Source: JAFAXD01 sp051985675 | Lineage (GTDB): Bacteria > Pseudomonadota > Alphaproteobacteria > Rhizobiales > Xanthobacteraceae | Length of the DNA stretch: 64,000 nucleotides | Direction of reading: 5' to 3' | Assembly (NCBI GenBank): GCA_051985675.1 | Contig: JBPYFJ010000051.1 | Span: 1-64,000, forward strand | Part shown: piece after piece, positions 25,215-34,102 of the stretch | Numbering within the stretch: position 1 is the stretch's first letter | Layout: each line of letters opens with the position of its first letter | Position numbers and translations under genes: made by a program | The notes under the pieces: generated by a model | Databases searched by the model: none | Told to the model about the DNA's origin: nothing | The model's input: only the letters and a program-made list of their open reading frames with translations

Positions 25215-27419
25215 ATGGTCTTACCTGCCATCGAATACATGACCGACGCTGCCCAGCGTACCTTGCTGTTCTGGGACGTGATGCGACAGCGCGGCAATCA
25301 ATACCGCGAGCACCTCGCCGAGACCGTGCCCAACGTCCTCGACTACGAGATCGAACTGGTGGTCAGCGGCGCCACGCTCGAGCGGCCGGTCAATTACGGC
25401 CTCGTGCGCGTGATCCCGCCCAAAGGTGTCGAGATCGACCCCAAGCGCAGGCCGTTTGTGATCGTCGATCCGCGTGCCGGGCACGGACCTGGCATCGGGG
25501 GCTTCAAGGCCGACAGCGAAATCGGCGTTGCCATGAAGGCCGGCCACCCTTGCTACTTCATCGGGTTCCTGCCGGATCCGGTGCCGGGCCAAACCATCGA
25601 GGATGTCGCACGCGCCGAGGCGGTCTTTCTGGAGAAGGTGATCGCGCTGCACCCCGAGGCCGACGGCAAGCCCTGCGTGATCGGCAATTGCCAGGCCGGG
25701 TGGGCGGTCATGATGCTTGCGGCCGTGCGCCCCGAACTGTTCGGCCCGATCATCGTGGCGGGCTCGCCGCTGTCCTATTGGAACGGCGTGCATGGGCGAA
25801 ATCCCATGCGTTACTCGGGCGGGCTCCTCGGCGGCAGCTGGCTCGCCGGGCTCACCGGCGACCTCGGCAACGGCAAGTTCGACGGCGCCTGGCTGGTGCA
25901 GAATTTCGAAAACCTCAACCCGTCGAACACGCTGTGGACCAAGCAATACAATGTCTATTCCAAAGTAGACACCGAGGGTCCGCGCTATCTCGACTTCGAG
26001 CGCTGGTGGGGCGGCCACATCAATCTCAATGCCGAGGAAATGCAGTTCATTGTCGATGAGCTGTTTGTCGGCAACAAGCTCGTTACTGGCGAGGTTAGAA
26101 CGTCGGACGGCAGGGCGGTCGACCTGCGCAACATCCACGCTCCGATCGTCGTGTTCTGTTCCGAGGGCGACAACATCACCCCGCCGCAACAGGCGCTCGG
26201 CTGGATCCTCGACCTCTACGACAGCGTCGACGATATCCGCGCCTACGGGCAGACTATCGTCTATTCGGTGCACGAGAAGATCGGTCACCTCGGCATCTTT
26301 GTATCGGGCGGCATTGCCCGGAAGGAGCACAGCGAGTTTTCCAGCAACATCGATCTCATCGACGTGCTGCCGCCCGGCCTCTACGAGGCGACCTTCGAAC
26401 GCAAGGGCGCCGACACGGTGAACCCTGATCTCGCGGGCGGCGATTGGGTCATGCGCTGCGAGCACCGCACCCTTGACGACATCCGCGCGCTCGGCGGAAA
26501 CGATCCGGCCGACGACCGCTGCTTCGCAACCGCGGCCCGGGTCTCCGAAATCAATCTCGCGTTCTACCGCACCTTCGCGCAACCATTCGTGCGCGCGCTC
26601 GCAAATCCGCCGATGGCTGAGTGGATGCAGAAGCTGCATCCGCTGCGGATCACCTATGAGGTGTTTTCAGACGCAAACCCGATGATGGCGATGCTCAAGC
26701 CGATGACGGCTTGGGCACGCGAGCATCGCAGCGCGGCGGCTCCGGACAATCCGTACCTCGGCTGGCAGGAGAATATGTCGGAGCAGATCGTCACTGCGCT
26801 CGACGCCTGGCGCGATGCGCGCGACCGCGCCGTGGAACAGACCTTCTTTGCGATCTACGGTTCGCCCACTTTGCAGTCGGCGGTCGGAATCGATCCCGCG
26901 AGCACGCGCCCCTTGCGTCGGCCGGCCAAGGATCCGTTGCATCAGGAATTGCTACACAAACAAGTGGCCGAACTGAAAGCCCGTATGCCGGCCGGGGGCG
27001 TGCGCGAAGCCACCATCCGCGCGCTGCTGTACGTCGGCCGGGCGCGAGGTGCGGTCGATGAGCGCGGGTTTGAGATCGTGCGGCGGATTCGCCGCGAGTT
27101 GCACGGGTCTGCTGTCCTCCAGCTGCCGGAATTCAAGGCGCTGGTACGCGAGCAGTTCTACATGCTGCTGATCGACGAAGACGCCGCGCTCACTGCGATC
27201 TCGAAGATGCTTCCGGAGGATGGCACGTCACGCCGGCAGGCGCTTGAAGCCATCAAGCGCGTGTTGACTGCGGCCGGCACGATCGAGGGCGAAACGCAGG
27301 TGCGGCTAGCGCGGATCACCCGACTGTTCGACCCGGGCGATGTGCCGACCGGCGCCGAGAACGTCGTCCCTTTATCCCCGGCGCGGACCGAGTCGGAGAC
27401 GCAAAGCAAGGCGTCGTAG
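25215..27419 (+). CDS. DUF3141 protein, PHA-synthase-like alpha/beta hydrolase
   Basis: A 734-residue cytosolic protein. Residues about 1-370 are an alpha/beta-hydrolase domain related to poly(3-hydroxyalkanoate) synthases: VIGNCQAGWAVMMLA holds the nucleophile elbow, here with Cys in GNCQAGW as in PhaC lipase boxes, and FCSEGDNITPPQQALGW and KIGHLGIF place the Asp and His. The C-terminal half is helical. The ATG at 25215 follows GAGGGAG. It leads an operon with Pta, AckA and FabI. Activity on polyesters is likely but not proven for this family. Confidence 0.87.
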   Translation: MVLPAIEYMTDAAQRTLLFWDVMRQRGNQYREHLAETVPNVLDYEIELVVSGATLERPVNYGLVRVIPPKGVEIDPKRRPFVIVDPRAGHGPGIGGFKADSEIGVAMKAGHPCYFIGFLPDPVPGQTIEDVARAEAVFLEKVIALHPEADGKPCVIGNCQAGWAVMMLAAVRPELFGPIIVAGSPLSYWNGVHGRNPMRYSGGLLGGSWLAGLTGDLGNGKFDGAWLVQNFENLNPSNTLWTKQYNVYSKVDTEGPRYLDFERWWGGHINLNAEEMQFIVDELFVGNKLVTGEVRTSDGRAVDLRNIHAPIVVFCSEGDNITPPQQALGWILDLYDSVDDIRAYGQTIVYSVHEKIGHLGIFVSGGIARKEHSEFSSNIDLIDVLPPGLYEATFERKGADTVNPDLAGGDWVMRCEHRTLDDIRALGGNDPADDRCFATAARVSEINLAFYRTFAQPFVRALANPPMAEWMQKLHPLRITYEVFSDANPMMAMLKPMTAWAREHRSAAAPDNPYLGWQENMSEQIVTALDAWRDARDRAVEQTFFAIYGSPTLQSAVGIDPASTRPLRRPAKDPLHQELLHKQVAELKARMPAGGVREATIRALLYVGRARGAVDERGFEIVRRIRRELHGSAVLQLPEFKALVREQFYMLLIDEDAALTAISKMLPEDGTSRRQALEAIKRVLTAAGTIEGETQVRLARITRLFDPGDVPTGAENVVPLSPARTESETQSKAS

Positions 27420-27448
27420 CGCAGTCATCATCGCGGCGGGAGCTGGCC

Positions 27449-28444
27449 ATGCGGATCGAGGAAGACAGCGGCATCAGTCCGGCGGTTGCGCTCAGCCCGG
27501 CAGCGCATGCGCCCACAAGTAAGCACGACCGTCTGATTGCGCGCGCCCAGGCGTTTCCGCCCGCAGCCACCCTGGTGGTGCACCCGTGCGATGAGACCTC
27601 GCTGCGGGGCGCGGTCGACGCGGCTGCCGCCCGCCTCATCGTCCCGATCCTGGTCGGGCCAGCGCGCAAGATTGCCGCCACCGCGCAGCAGTTCGGGCTC
27701 GACATCAGCCGCTTCGACGTCGTCGACGCGCCGCACAGCGACGCCGCCGCCGCCAAGGCGGTCGAGCTCATTCACCAGGCCAAGGGCGAGCTCGTGATGA
27801 AGGGCAGCCTGCACACCGATGAGCTGATGCGCGCCGTCACCTCGTCGGCAACCGGTCTGCGCACGGCGCGGCGCATCAGCCACGTGTTCATCATGGACGT
27901 GCCGACGCACACCGAGACCTTGTTCATCACCGACGCAGCGATCAACATCGCGCCCGACCTCGATGCCAAGCGCGACATCGTGCAGAACGCGATCGATCTC
28001 TTCACCCAGATCGGGCTCGGCAAGCCACGGGTCGCAATCCTGTCGGCGGTCGAAACCGTCACCACCAAGATCCCCTCGACCATTGAAGCTGCGGCGCTCT
28101 GCAAGATGGCGGATCGCGGCCAGATCACCGGCGGCCAGCTCGACGGACCGCTCGCGTTCGACAATGCGATCGATCCGGAGGCGGCGCGCATCAAAGGCAT
28201 AACATCGGCGGTCGCGGGTCGCGCCCAGATCCTGGTCGTCCCCGATCTCGAAGCCGGCAACATGCTCGCCAAGAATCTCACCTTCCTCGCGCGGGCCGAT
28301 GCCGCCGGCATCGTGCTCGGGGCGCGGGTCCCGATCATTCTGACTTCACGGGCGGATTCGGTACGCACCCGCATGGCCTCGTGCGCGGTCGCGGCACTCT
28401 ACGCGCATGCTCGCCGTGCCGGCGCGCCGCTAGCAGCCGCCTGA
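27449..28444 (+). CDS. pta: Phosphate acetyl/butyryltransferase
   Basis: A 331-residue PTA_PTB-family enzyme interconverting acetyl-CoA and acetyl phosphate. Diagnostic stretches are LVMKGSLHTDELMRAV, HVFIMDVPTHTETLFITDAAINIAP and the C-terminal LVVPDLEAGNMLAKNL. It is the stand-alone catalytic unit; the N-terminal MaoC-type hydratase domain found in some rhizobial fusions is absent. It starts with ATG 29 bp after DUF3141 and is followed 6 bp later by acetate kinase, the usual pathway partner. Confidence 0.88.
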   Translation: MRIEEDSGISPAVALSPAAHAPTSKHDRLIARAQAFPPAATLVVHPCDETSLRGAVDAAAARLIVPILVGPARKIAATAQQFGLDISRFDVVDAPHSDAAAAKAVELIHQAKGELVMKGSLHTDELMRAVTSSATGLRTARRISHVFIMDVPTHTETLFITDAAINIAPDLDAKRDIVQNAIDLFTQIGLGKPRVAILSAVETVTTKIPSTIEAAALCKMADRGQITGGQLDGPLAFDNAIDPEAARIKGITSAVAGRAQILVVPDLEAGNMLAKNLTFLARADAAGIVLGARVPIILTSRADSVRTRMASCAVAALYAHARRAGAPLAAA

Positions 28445-28450
28445 GCCGCC

Positions 28451-29641
28451 ATGGACCCGATCCTGGTCGTCAACGCTGGGTCGTCGAGCGTCAAGTTCCA
28501 GGTATTCGCGATCGAAGGTGCGAGCGAGCTGACGCTCCAAATCAAGGGGCAGGTCGACGGTATTGGCACGCAGCCGCGCCTGCGGGGGCGCGCGCCGGGC
28601 GGGGTTGAAGCGGTCGACCAAAGCTACGAACGCAGCGAGGTCCCCGACGTGCCGGCGGCACTCGCAAAGGCCGGCGCGTGGCTGCGCCAGCACTACGACA
28701 TCACGCCGGTCGCAGTCGGACACCGCGTCGTGCACGGCGGGCCGCGCTACGATCGGCCGATCCTCGTCGACGCCGGCGTGCTCAAGAACCTTGAGCAGTA
28801 CACTCCGCTCGCTCCGCTGCATCAGCCCAACAATCTGGCGCCGATCCGCTCGCTGCTCGCCCGCTCGCCGGATTTGCCGCAGGTCGCATGCTTCGACACC
28901 GCCTTTCACCGCGGGCATACGGCGGTCGCGGATCATTACGCGCTGCCGGAGAAGCTCTACGCCGAGGGCGTGCGGCGGTACGGCTTCCACGGCCTCTCCT
29001 ATGAATACATCGCTCAGCGCCTGCCCGAGGTCGCTCCGGCCGCCGCACGCGGGCGCGTCATCGTCGCGCATCTCGGCAGCGGTGCCTCGATGTGCGCGCT
29101 GGCAGACGGCCGCAGCGTCGAAAGCTCGTTCGGCTTCACCGCGCTCGACGGCTTGCCGATGGGAACGCGGCCGGGCCAGCTCGATCCCGGCGTCGTGCTG
29201 TTTCTAATCGATCAAAAGAAAATGAGCGCAGCCGACGTGCAGCACATGTTCTATCACGAGAGTGGCCTGAAAGGCCTCTCCGGGATCAGCAACGACGTGC
29301 GCGAGCTCGAGGCGAGCGCCGATCCGCGCGCCAGCTTCGCGCTCGAGTATTTCGTCTACCGCGCCGGGCTTCATGCCGGCATGCTTGCAGCCGCGCTCGG
29401 CGGGCTTGATGCATTCGTGTTCACCGCCGGCATCGGCGAGAATTCCGTTACGCTGCGCGCCCGCATCGCCGAGAAGCTCAGCTGGCTCGGCGTCGTGCTC
29501 GATCCGGCGGCCAATGCCGCCCGCGCCACCTTGATCTCGCGACCGGAGAGCCGCGTTGCGGTCTACGTCATTCCGACCGACGAAGAGCTGATGATAGCGC
29601 GGCATACGCTCGCGCTGCTCGTGGCTCGCCGCAGCCAATGA
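28451..29641 (+). CDS. ackA: Acetate kinase
   Basis: A 396-residue ASKHA-fold kinase making ATP and acetate from acetyl phosphate. The first phosphate loop is LVVNAGSSSVKFQVF at residues 5-19. The second is GRVIVAHLGSGASMCALADGRSVESS near 200, and GIGENSVTLRARI is the adenosine site. His and Arg residues needed for catalysis appear in GHRVVHGG and FDTAFHRGH. It is coupled to pta upstream. The pair allows substrate-level ATP synthesis when respiration is limited. Confidence 0.93.
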   Translation: MDPILVVNAGSSSVKFQVFAIEGASELTLQIKGQVDGIGTQPRLRGRAPGGVEAVDQSYERSEVPDVPAALAKAGAWLRQHYDITPVAVGHRVVHGGPRYDRPILVDAGVLKNLEQYTPLAPLHQPNNLAPIRSLLARSPDLPQVACFDTAFHRGHTAVADHYALPEKLYAEGVRRYGFHGLSYEYIAQRLPEVAPAAARGRVIVAHLGSGASMCALADGRSVESSFGFTALDGLPMGTRPGQLDPGVVLFLIDQKKMSAADVQHMFYHESGLKGLSGISNDVRELEASADPRASFALEYFVYRAGLHAGMLAAALGGLDAFVFTAGIGENSVTLRARIAEKLSWLGVVLDPAANAARATLISRPESRVAVYVIPTDEELMIARHTLALLVARRSQ

Positions 29642-29665
29642 ATGCCGCGCACCGGAGACCCCACC

Positions 29666-30448
29666 ATGATTCCCGTCGCCAAGGCACCGCTGCTCGAAGG
29701 CAAACGAGGTCTCATCGTTGGCATCGCCAACGACCAATCGATTGCCTGGGGTTGCGCCAAAGCCTTTCGGGCGCTCGGCGCGGAACTCGCCATCACCTAC
29801 CTGAACGACAAGGCCAAGAAGTTTGTCGAGCCGCTCGCCCGCGAGGTCGCGGCCCCGATCTTCATGCCGCTCGATGTGCGCACCGCCGGCCAGACCGAGG
29901 CGGTGTTCGAGCGCATCCGCAAGGACTGGGGACGGCTTGACTTTCTGGTGCACTCGATCGCGTTCTCGCCCAAGGACGCGCTCGGCGGGCGCGTGGTGGA
30001 TGTGCCACGCGAGGGCTTCCTCACCACCATGGATGTCTCCTGCTGGTCGTTCATCCGCATGGCGCATCTGGCGGAGCCGCTCATGAAGCGCGGCGGAACC
30101 CTGTTCACCATGACCTACTACGGCAGCCAGATGGTGGTGAAGAACTACAACATCATGGGCGTCGCCAAAGCGGCGCTCGAGAGCGCGGTGCGCTACATGG
30201 CGGCGGAGCTTGGCCCCAAGGGCATCCGCGTGCACGCGATTTCGCCGGGACCGCTGGCGACGCGCGCGGCCTCCGGCATTCCGGAATTCGATGCGTTGTT
30301 GGAGAAGGCCAAGAAAAAAGCACCCGCCCGCAGCTTGGTGAGCATCGATGACGTCGGGATCGCCACCGCGTTCCTGGCACATGACGCCGCCAAGCTGATC
30401 ACCGGCGAGACGCTCTACGTCGATGGCGGCTATCACATTATTGATTGA
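29666..30448 (+). CDS. fabI: Enoyl-[acyl-carrier-protein] reductase FabI
   Basis: A 260-residue SDR-like reductase that completes each fatty-acid elongation round. The NAD loop is IVGIANDQSIAWGCAK and the catalytic pair is Tyr-x6-Lys in NYNIMGVAKAALE, the FabI spacing rather than the usual SDR Tyr-x3-Lys. SPGPLATRAASGI is the substrate-lid region. The ATG at 29666 follows GGAGACC; an ATG 24 bp upstream is possible. Placement directly after pta-ackA is unusual and suggests a second FabI with a specialised role. Confidence 0.9.
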   Translation: MIPVAKAPLLEGKRGLIVGIANDQSIAWGCAKAFRALGAELAITYLNDKAKKFVEPLAREVAAPIFMPLDVRTAGQTEAVFERIRKDWGRLDFLVHSIAFSPKDALGGRVVDVPREGFLTTMDVSCWSFIRMAHLAEPLMKRGGTLFTMTYYGSQMVVKNYNIMGVAKAALESAVRYMAAELGPKGIRVHAISPGPLATRAASGIPEFDALLEKAKKKAPARSLVSIDDVGIATAFLAHDAAKLITGETLYVDGGYHIID

Positions 30449-30484
30449 GCACACACCGGTGTTCACCCGCCTATGAGGCGCGCG

Positions 30485-32440
30485 TCAGAACGTCAAGCCT
30501 GTCCTGAATACTTCGACCGCGTAGAAATAAAGCTCGGCGTCGAGCGCGCGCTGGATGTTGGTCCCGTTGCGAAAACCGTGCTGTTCTCCGGAGAACAGCA
30601 GATAGCCGACCGGCGTGCCGCGGCGGCGCAGCGCGTCGACCATGGCCTCGGTCTGGTTCGGCGGCACGATCGCATCCTCGTCGCCTTGGAAGAAGATCAC
30701 CGGACGCGACAGGCGCTCGGCGTGATTGAGCGGCGAACGCTCGCGATAGAGCGCTTCGCACTGCGGGTAGGGGCCGATCAGCCAATCGAGGTAGCGCGAC
30801 TCGAATTTATGCGTGTCGCGCGCCAGCGCCGCGATGTCGCTGACGCCGTAATAGCTGGCGCCGCCGCGAAATACGTCATGAAACACCAGCGCGGCGAGCG
30901 TCGTGTAGCCGCCTGCGCTGCCGCCGCTGATCACCATGCGTTCCGGATCGACAAGCCCGCGCTCGACGAGGAACCGTGCGCCGTTGATGCAGTCCTCAAC
31001 GTCGACGACGCCCCACTGACCTTGCAGGCGGTCGCGGTACGCGCGGCCGAAGCCGGTGCTGCCGCCGTAATTTACATCGAGGACTGCGATGCCGCGGCTG
31101 GTCCAATATTGGATCCCGAGATTGAGCCCCGATGAGGCCGCTGAGGTCGGACCTCCGTGACACCGTACCAGCAGCGGCGCCTTTTCGCCCTCGGGTGCAG
31201 TGAAGTCGAGATTGCGCGGTCGATAGAACAAGCCATAGGCGGAGCGATCGCCGACGGTCGGAAATTCAATCGCCTCGACCGGCGCAAGGTAATCCGCTAT
31301 CCGGCGCTCGGTTTGGTCGAGGATCTCGGTTGCTTTTTTCAGGATCCGATATTGGCTGGACCGGAGATCCACGACGACCACGCTCGTCGGATGATCGGGC
31401 GCGCCGGCGATAAACGCGGCCTGATCCCCGTGTGCACGAACCGAGGCGAACTGCGTGAATGGGGTCTCGAGCGGACGCAACGCGCCGGTCGCAAGATCAA
31501 TCATGGCCAAATGGCCGAGCCCGGCCTCGGTGTAGGCGCACACGATGCGGTTGCGCGCCGCGATCGCGTAGGTGGCCATGCCAAAGACCCATTGCGGCTG
31601 GCCGAATTCAGCCGCCGTTGGGGCGATCGGACGCGCCAGCCCGGTTGCGAGCGTGAGGCGATAGAGATTCCACCAGCCCGAACGATCCGAGACGAAGAAG
31701 AGGTCGGCGCCGTCGGGAGACCACTCGGGCTGGAAGATCGATTCCGCCGGCCCGCCGGCAACCGCCCGCGGCGCGCCCGCAATCGCGCCGTCATCGTCAA
31801 GCTCGGCGAGATAGAGCGTGGTGCCGTTCCACGGCATGTTGGGATGATCCCAGGCGAGCCACGCGAGCCGTCGGCCATCGGGCGAGAGCCGCGGTGAAGC
31901 GACAAAATCGTGCCCATCGGCGAGGTTAATGCCGGGCGCCGCACCCGGTCGTGTCAGGTCTATCGCGACGATCGCGTTGACCGCGGGACCGCCGGCATGG
32001 TCTTCCCGCACGCCGACCCAGCGCTTGCGGCGGGCATCGACGATGCCGTCCGCGAACCGCCACTGCCGATCGCGCGCCGGCGGCGGCGGCGTGAGGGGAG
32101 TGGGCTCACGCTCGCCGGGCCCGAGCCGGTAAAGCCGGCCGTCGGCGAAGTTCGAGAAGTAGAGAACGCCCTGTGCAACCGTCCACGCGCCGCCGCCATA
32201 TTCATGCACGCGCGTGCGCACGTTGAACGGCTTTGGCACGATGTCGGTAGCCCCGATACCGGACGCGTTCGCCGGCACGACGACATTGCGACCCTGTTCC
32301 TGCGGCCGGCCCTCCAGCCAGTAAAGAGCCCCACCGTCAAAGCGCACGTCGGACAAGCTGATCGACTGCGAGACGATGAGATCGGACGTGATCGGCGATT
32401 TCCACGATCCGTACGGCGCCGTCTTCGGGATGGTCGGCAT
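30485..32440 (-). CDS. S9-family prolyl oligopeptidase-like serine peptidase
   Basis: A 651-residue cytosolic peptidase without a signal peptide. The first 380 residues are a beta-propeller (repeated ADLFFVSDRSGWWNLYRL and SPRLSPDGRRLAWLAW blocks). The C-terminal alpha/beta-hydrolase domain carries the Ser in VISGGSAGGYTTLAAL, the Asp in FQGDEDAIVPP and the His in SGEQHGFRNG. This matches acylaminoacyl-peptidase/DPP-like enzymes (S9C). The ATG at 32440 is chosen over a TTG three codons upstream. It converges on fabI. Confidence 0.9.
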   Translation of the reverse strand: MPTIPKTAPYGSWKSPITSDLIVSQSISLSDVRFDGGALYWLEGRPQEQGRNVVVPANASGIGATDIVPKPFNVRTRVHEYGGGAWTVAQGVLYFSNFADGRLYRLGPGEREPTPLTPPPPARDRQWRFADGIVDARRKRWVGVREDHAGGPAVNAIVAIDLTRPGAAPGINLADGHDFVASPRLSPDGRRLAWLAWDHPNMPWNGTTLYLAELDDDGAIAGAPRAVAGGPAESIFQPEWSPDGADLFFVSDRSGWWNLYRLTLATGLARPIAPTAAEFGQPQWVFGMATYAIAARNRIVCAYTEAGLGHLAMIDLATGALRPLETPFTQFASVRAHGDQAAFIAGAPDHPTSVVVVDLRSSQYRILKKATEILDQTERRIADYLAPVEAIEFPTVGDRSAYGLFYRPRNLDFTAPEGEKAPLLVRCHGGPTSAASSGLNLGIQYWTSRGIAVLDVNYGGSTGFGRAYRDRLQGQWGVVDVEDCINGARFLVERGLVDPERMVISGGSAGGYTTLAALVFHDVFRGGASYYGVSDIAALARDTHKFESRYLDWLIGPYPQCEALYRERSPLNHAERLSRPVIFFQGDEDAIVPPNQTEAMVDALRRRGTPVGYLLFSGEQHGFRNGTNIQRALDAELYFYAVEVFRTGLTF

Positions 32441-32509
32441 GGTTTTCAACGCACGCAGAGATATTTGCGAACGCGCTAAACGATTAAGGGCTGCGCGTCC
32501 ATGGCTGGG

Positions 32510-32626
32510 TCAATGATCGCCCTTGAGCAGGTCGAGCATCGTCAATTCGGCATCGAGCCCCTTGATCGCGAGCGCGAAGCGCACCCGGTAGGTCGCCGGC
32601 GAGCCCCAGTAACTGAAGAGCTTCAT
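32510..32626 (-). pseudogene. Truncated glutathione S-transferase / maleylacetoacetate isomerase N-terminus
   Basis: A 38-codon frame beginning MKLFSYWGSPATYRVRF and ending LLKGDH before a TGA. It matches the first strand-helix-strand of zeta-class GSTs (the SxxSxYRVR active-site region, here WGSPATYRVR). A full enzyme would continue for about 170 more residues, but the frame is stopped right after the KGDH turn and nothing GST-like follows. It is therefore a decayed gene start. It sits upstream of the peptidase gene on the same strand. Confidence 0.7.
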
Positions 32627-32839
32627 GGGCCGGGTGCCCCCCTAGTGCCAGTTTTCCTCGCGTCTTGTAGAATACGACAATGTTCGCACCCGCACAGGTG
32701 TGCCGCACGGGTATCCGCTTGCTCGCCGGATAGGGCTTTCGTCGATCGACAAGGGTATGGTCGAAACGGCCGCCCGGCTTGCTGCGACCGCGGCCGCCCG
32801 TAGGGGCGAGTGTCTTGTTGGCCTTCCGAGGTGGGTCAC

Positions 32840-34090
32840 ATGCTTCAAGCGCTGCAGCTGTTCGCCGGAACCAATTTGTTCCTACTGGCTTTCTCGGTGC
32901 TGATATTTGACATTCCTCGCTACACGCTGTCGCTGCTGTCGCTGGCCTTGTTCCGTGCGCGCCGACGAAGCGAGAAAATGCCTGCGCGCAGCTTTTCGGT
33001 CAGCGTCGTCATTCCGACCTTCAATGGCGGCACCGGCCTGGGCCCCACCATCATGTCGCTGCACCGGCAAACCTTGCGGCCGATCGAAATCATCGTGGTG
33101 GATGATGGCTCGACCGACGAAACCCGCGCTACGGCGGAGCAGGCGCGCGCGCAGGGCTCGGTGGACATGGTCATCTGCCATGGCACGCGCTGCGGCCGCA
33201 GTGCGGCGATAAATGCCGGGGCTCGGTTTGCCAGCGGCGATCTGCTTTTGGCCGCGGACGCGGACACCGTGTTCGAGCCGACCGCCGTCGCGGAGCTTGC
33301 GGCGGCGTTCCACGATCCGCGCGTGGCCGGTGCGTGCTGTAACATCGCGATCAACAACGAGAGCGAATCGCTTTGGACCCGACTTCAAAGCGTGGAGTAC
33401 CTGATGTCGATCAGCGCAGGGAAATCCTTACTGGACGTTGCGGACGCGATCGCCTGTCTATCCGGCGCCTGCTCGTTGTATCGACGCGATATATTCCTGC
33501 GGCCAGGCGGGCTGGACGTCGGACCTGGAGAGGATCTCGAATACAGCTTGCGCCTGCGTCGCCTCGGCCATGCCGTCAGGTTCGTGCCGGAGGCCTGGGC
33601 GGAGACGGCCGGCCCGGCGAGCGGCGTAAGCCTTCTGCGCCAGCGCGCGCGCTGGGATCGCGATGCCTTGCGCGTCCGCTTGATGATGTACGGCGAACTG
33701 AGGTTTTTTCATCGATTTGAACGCCTGCCGGATACGCTTCAGAGGTTGGACTTTATCGTCTTCGATCTCGTTCCCACTCTCAGCTTGCCGTTCTATCTGG
33801 TTTACGTTGTGCTGTTGTATGGTGCAGATGCCGGGCTTTTTCTTGCCGCGATCTATTTCCTCCTGCTTTGGATTGCGATTTTCAACATGGCGCTTGCATT
33901 CGCCATGTTCAATCGATCGGTCGGCTTCTTCGGTCTCGTGGCATCGCTGATCTTTCCGTTCTACCAGGGCGTCTACTTGAAGTGCGCCAGGTTTTTTTCA
34001 TACTCCTCGGAAATCATGTTTGCCGCGTCGCGATACGATGATTTCGTGCCGCCGCGCGTTCGTCGTGCGCTCCTGGGGGATCTGGTTTGA
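32840..34090 (+). CDS. Processive family-2 glycosyltransferase (polysaccharide synthase)
   Basis: A 416-residue membrane glycosyltransferase. The GT-A catalytic domain has DDG at 88-90, DAD at 140-142, the acceptor-side ED at 231-232 and the Q-x-x-R-W motif (QRARW) at 268-272, the set that marks processive synthases of the cellulose/alginate/hyaluronan type. One N-terminal and about four C-terminal membrane helices surround it. The ATG at 32840 follows GAGGTG. The next gene encodes a membrane-fusion protein 12 bp away, so the pair probably makes and exports an extracellular glycan. Confidence 0.87.
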   Translation: MLQALQLFAGTNLFLLAFSVLIFDIPRYTLSLLSLALFRARRRSEKMPARSFSVSVVIPTFNGGTGLGPTIMSLHRQTLRPIEIIVVDDGSTDETRATAEQARAQGSVDMVICHGTRCGRSAAINAGARFASGDLLLAADADTVFEPTAVAELAAAFHDPRVAGACCNIAINNESESLWTRLQSVEYLMSISAGKSLLDVADAIACLSGACSLYRRDIFLRPGGLDVGPGEDLEYSLRLRRLGHAVRFVPEAWAETAGPASGVSLLRQRARWDRDALRVRLMMYGELRFFHRFERLPDTLQRLDFIVFDLVPTLSLPFYLVYVVLLYGADAGLFLAAIYFLLLWIAIFNMALAFAMFNRSVGFFGLVASLIFPFYQGVYLKCARFFSYSSEIMFAASRYDDFVPPRVRRALLGDLV

Positions 34091-34102
34091 GGAGTGGGCC
34101 TG

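Noticed and set aside
25221..26639. Long minus-strand frame opposite DUF3141
   Set aside because: Typical GC-rich antisense shadow; the sense frame has full domain structure.
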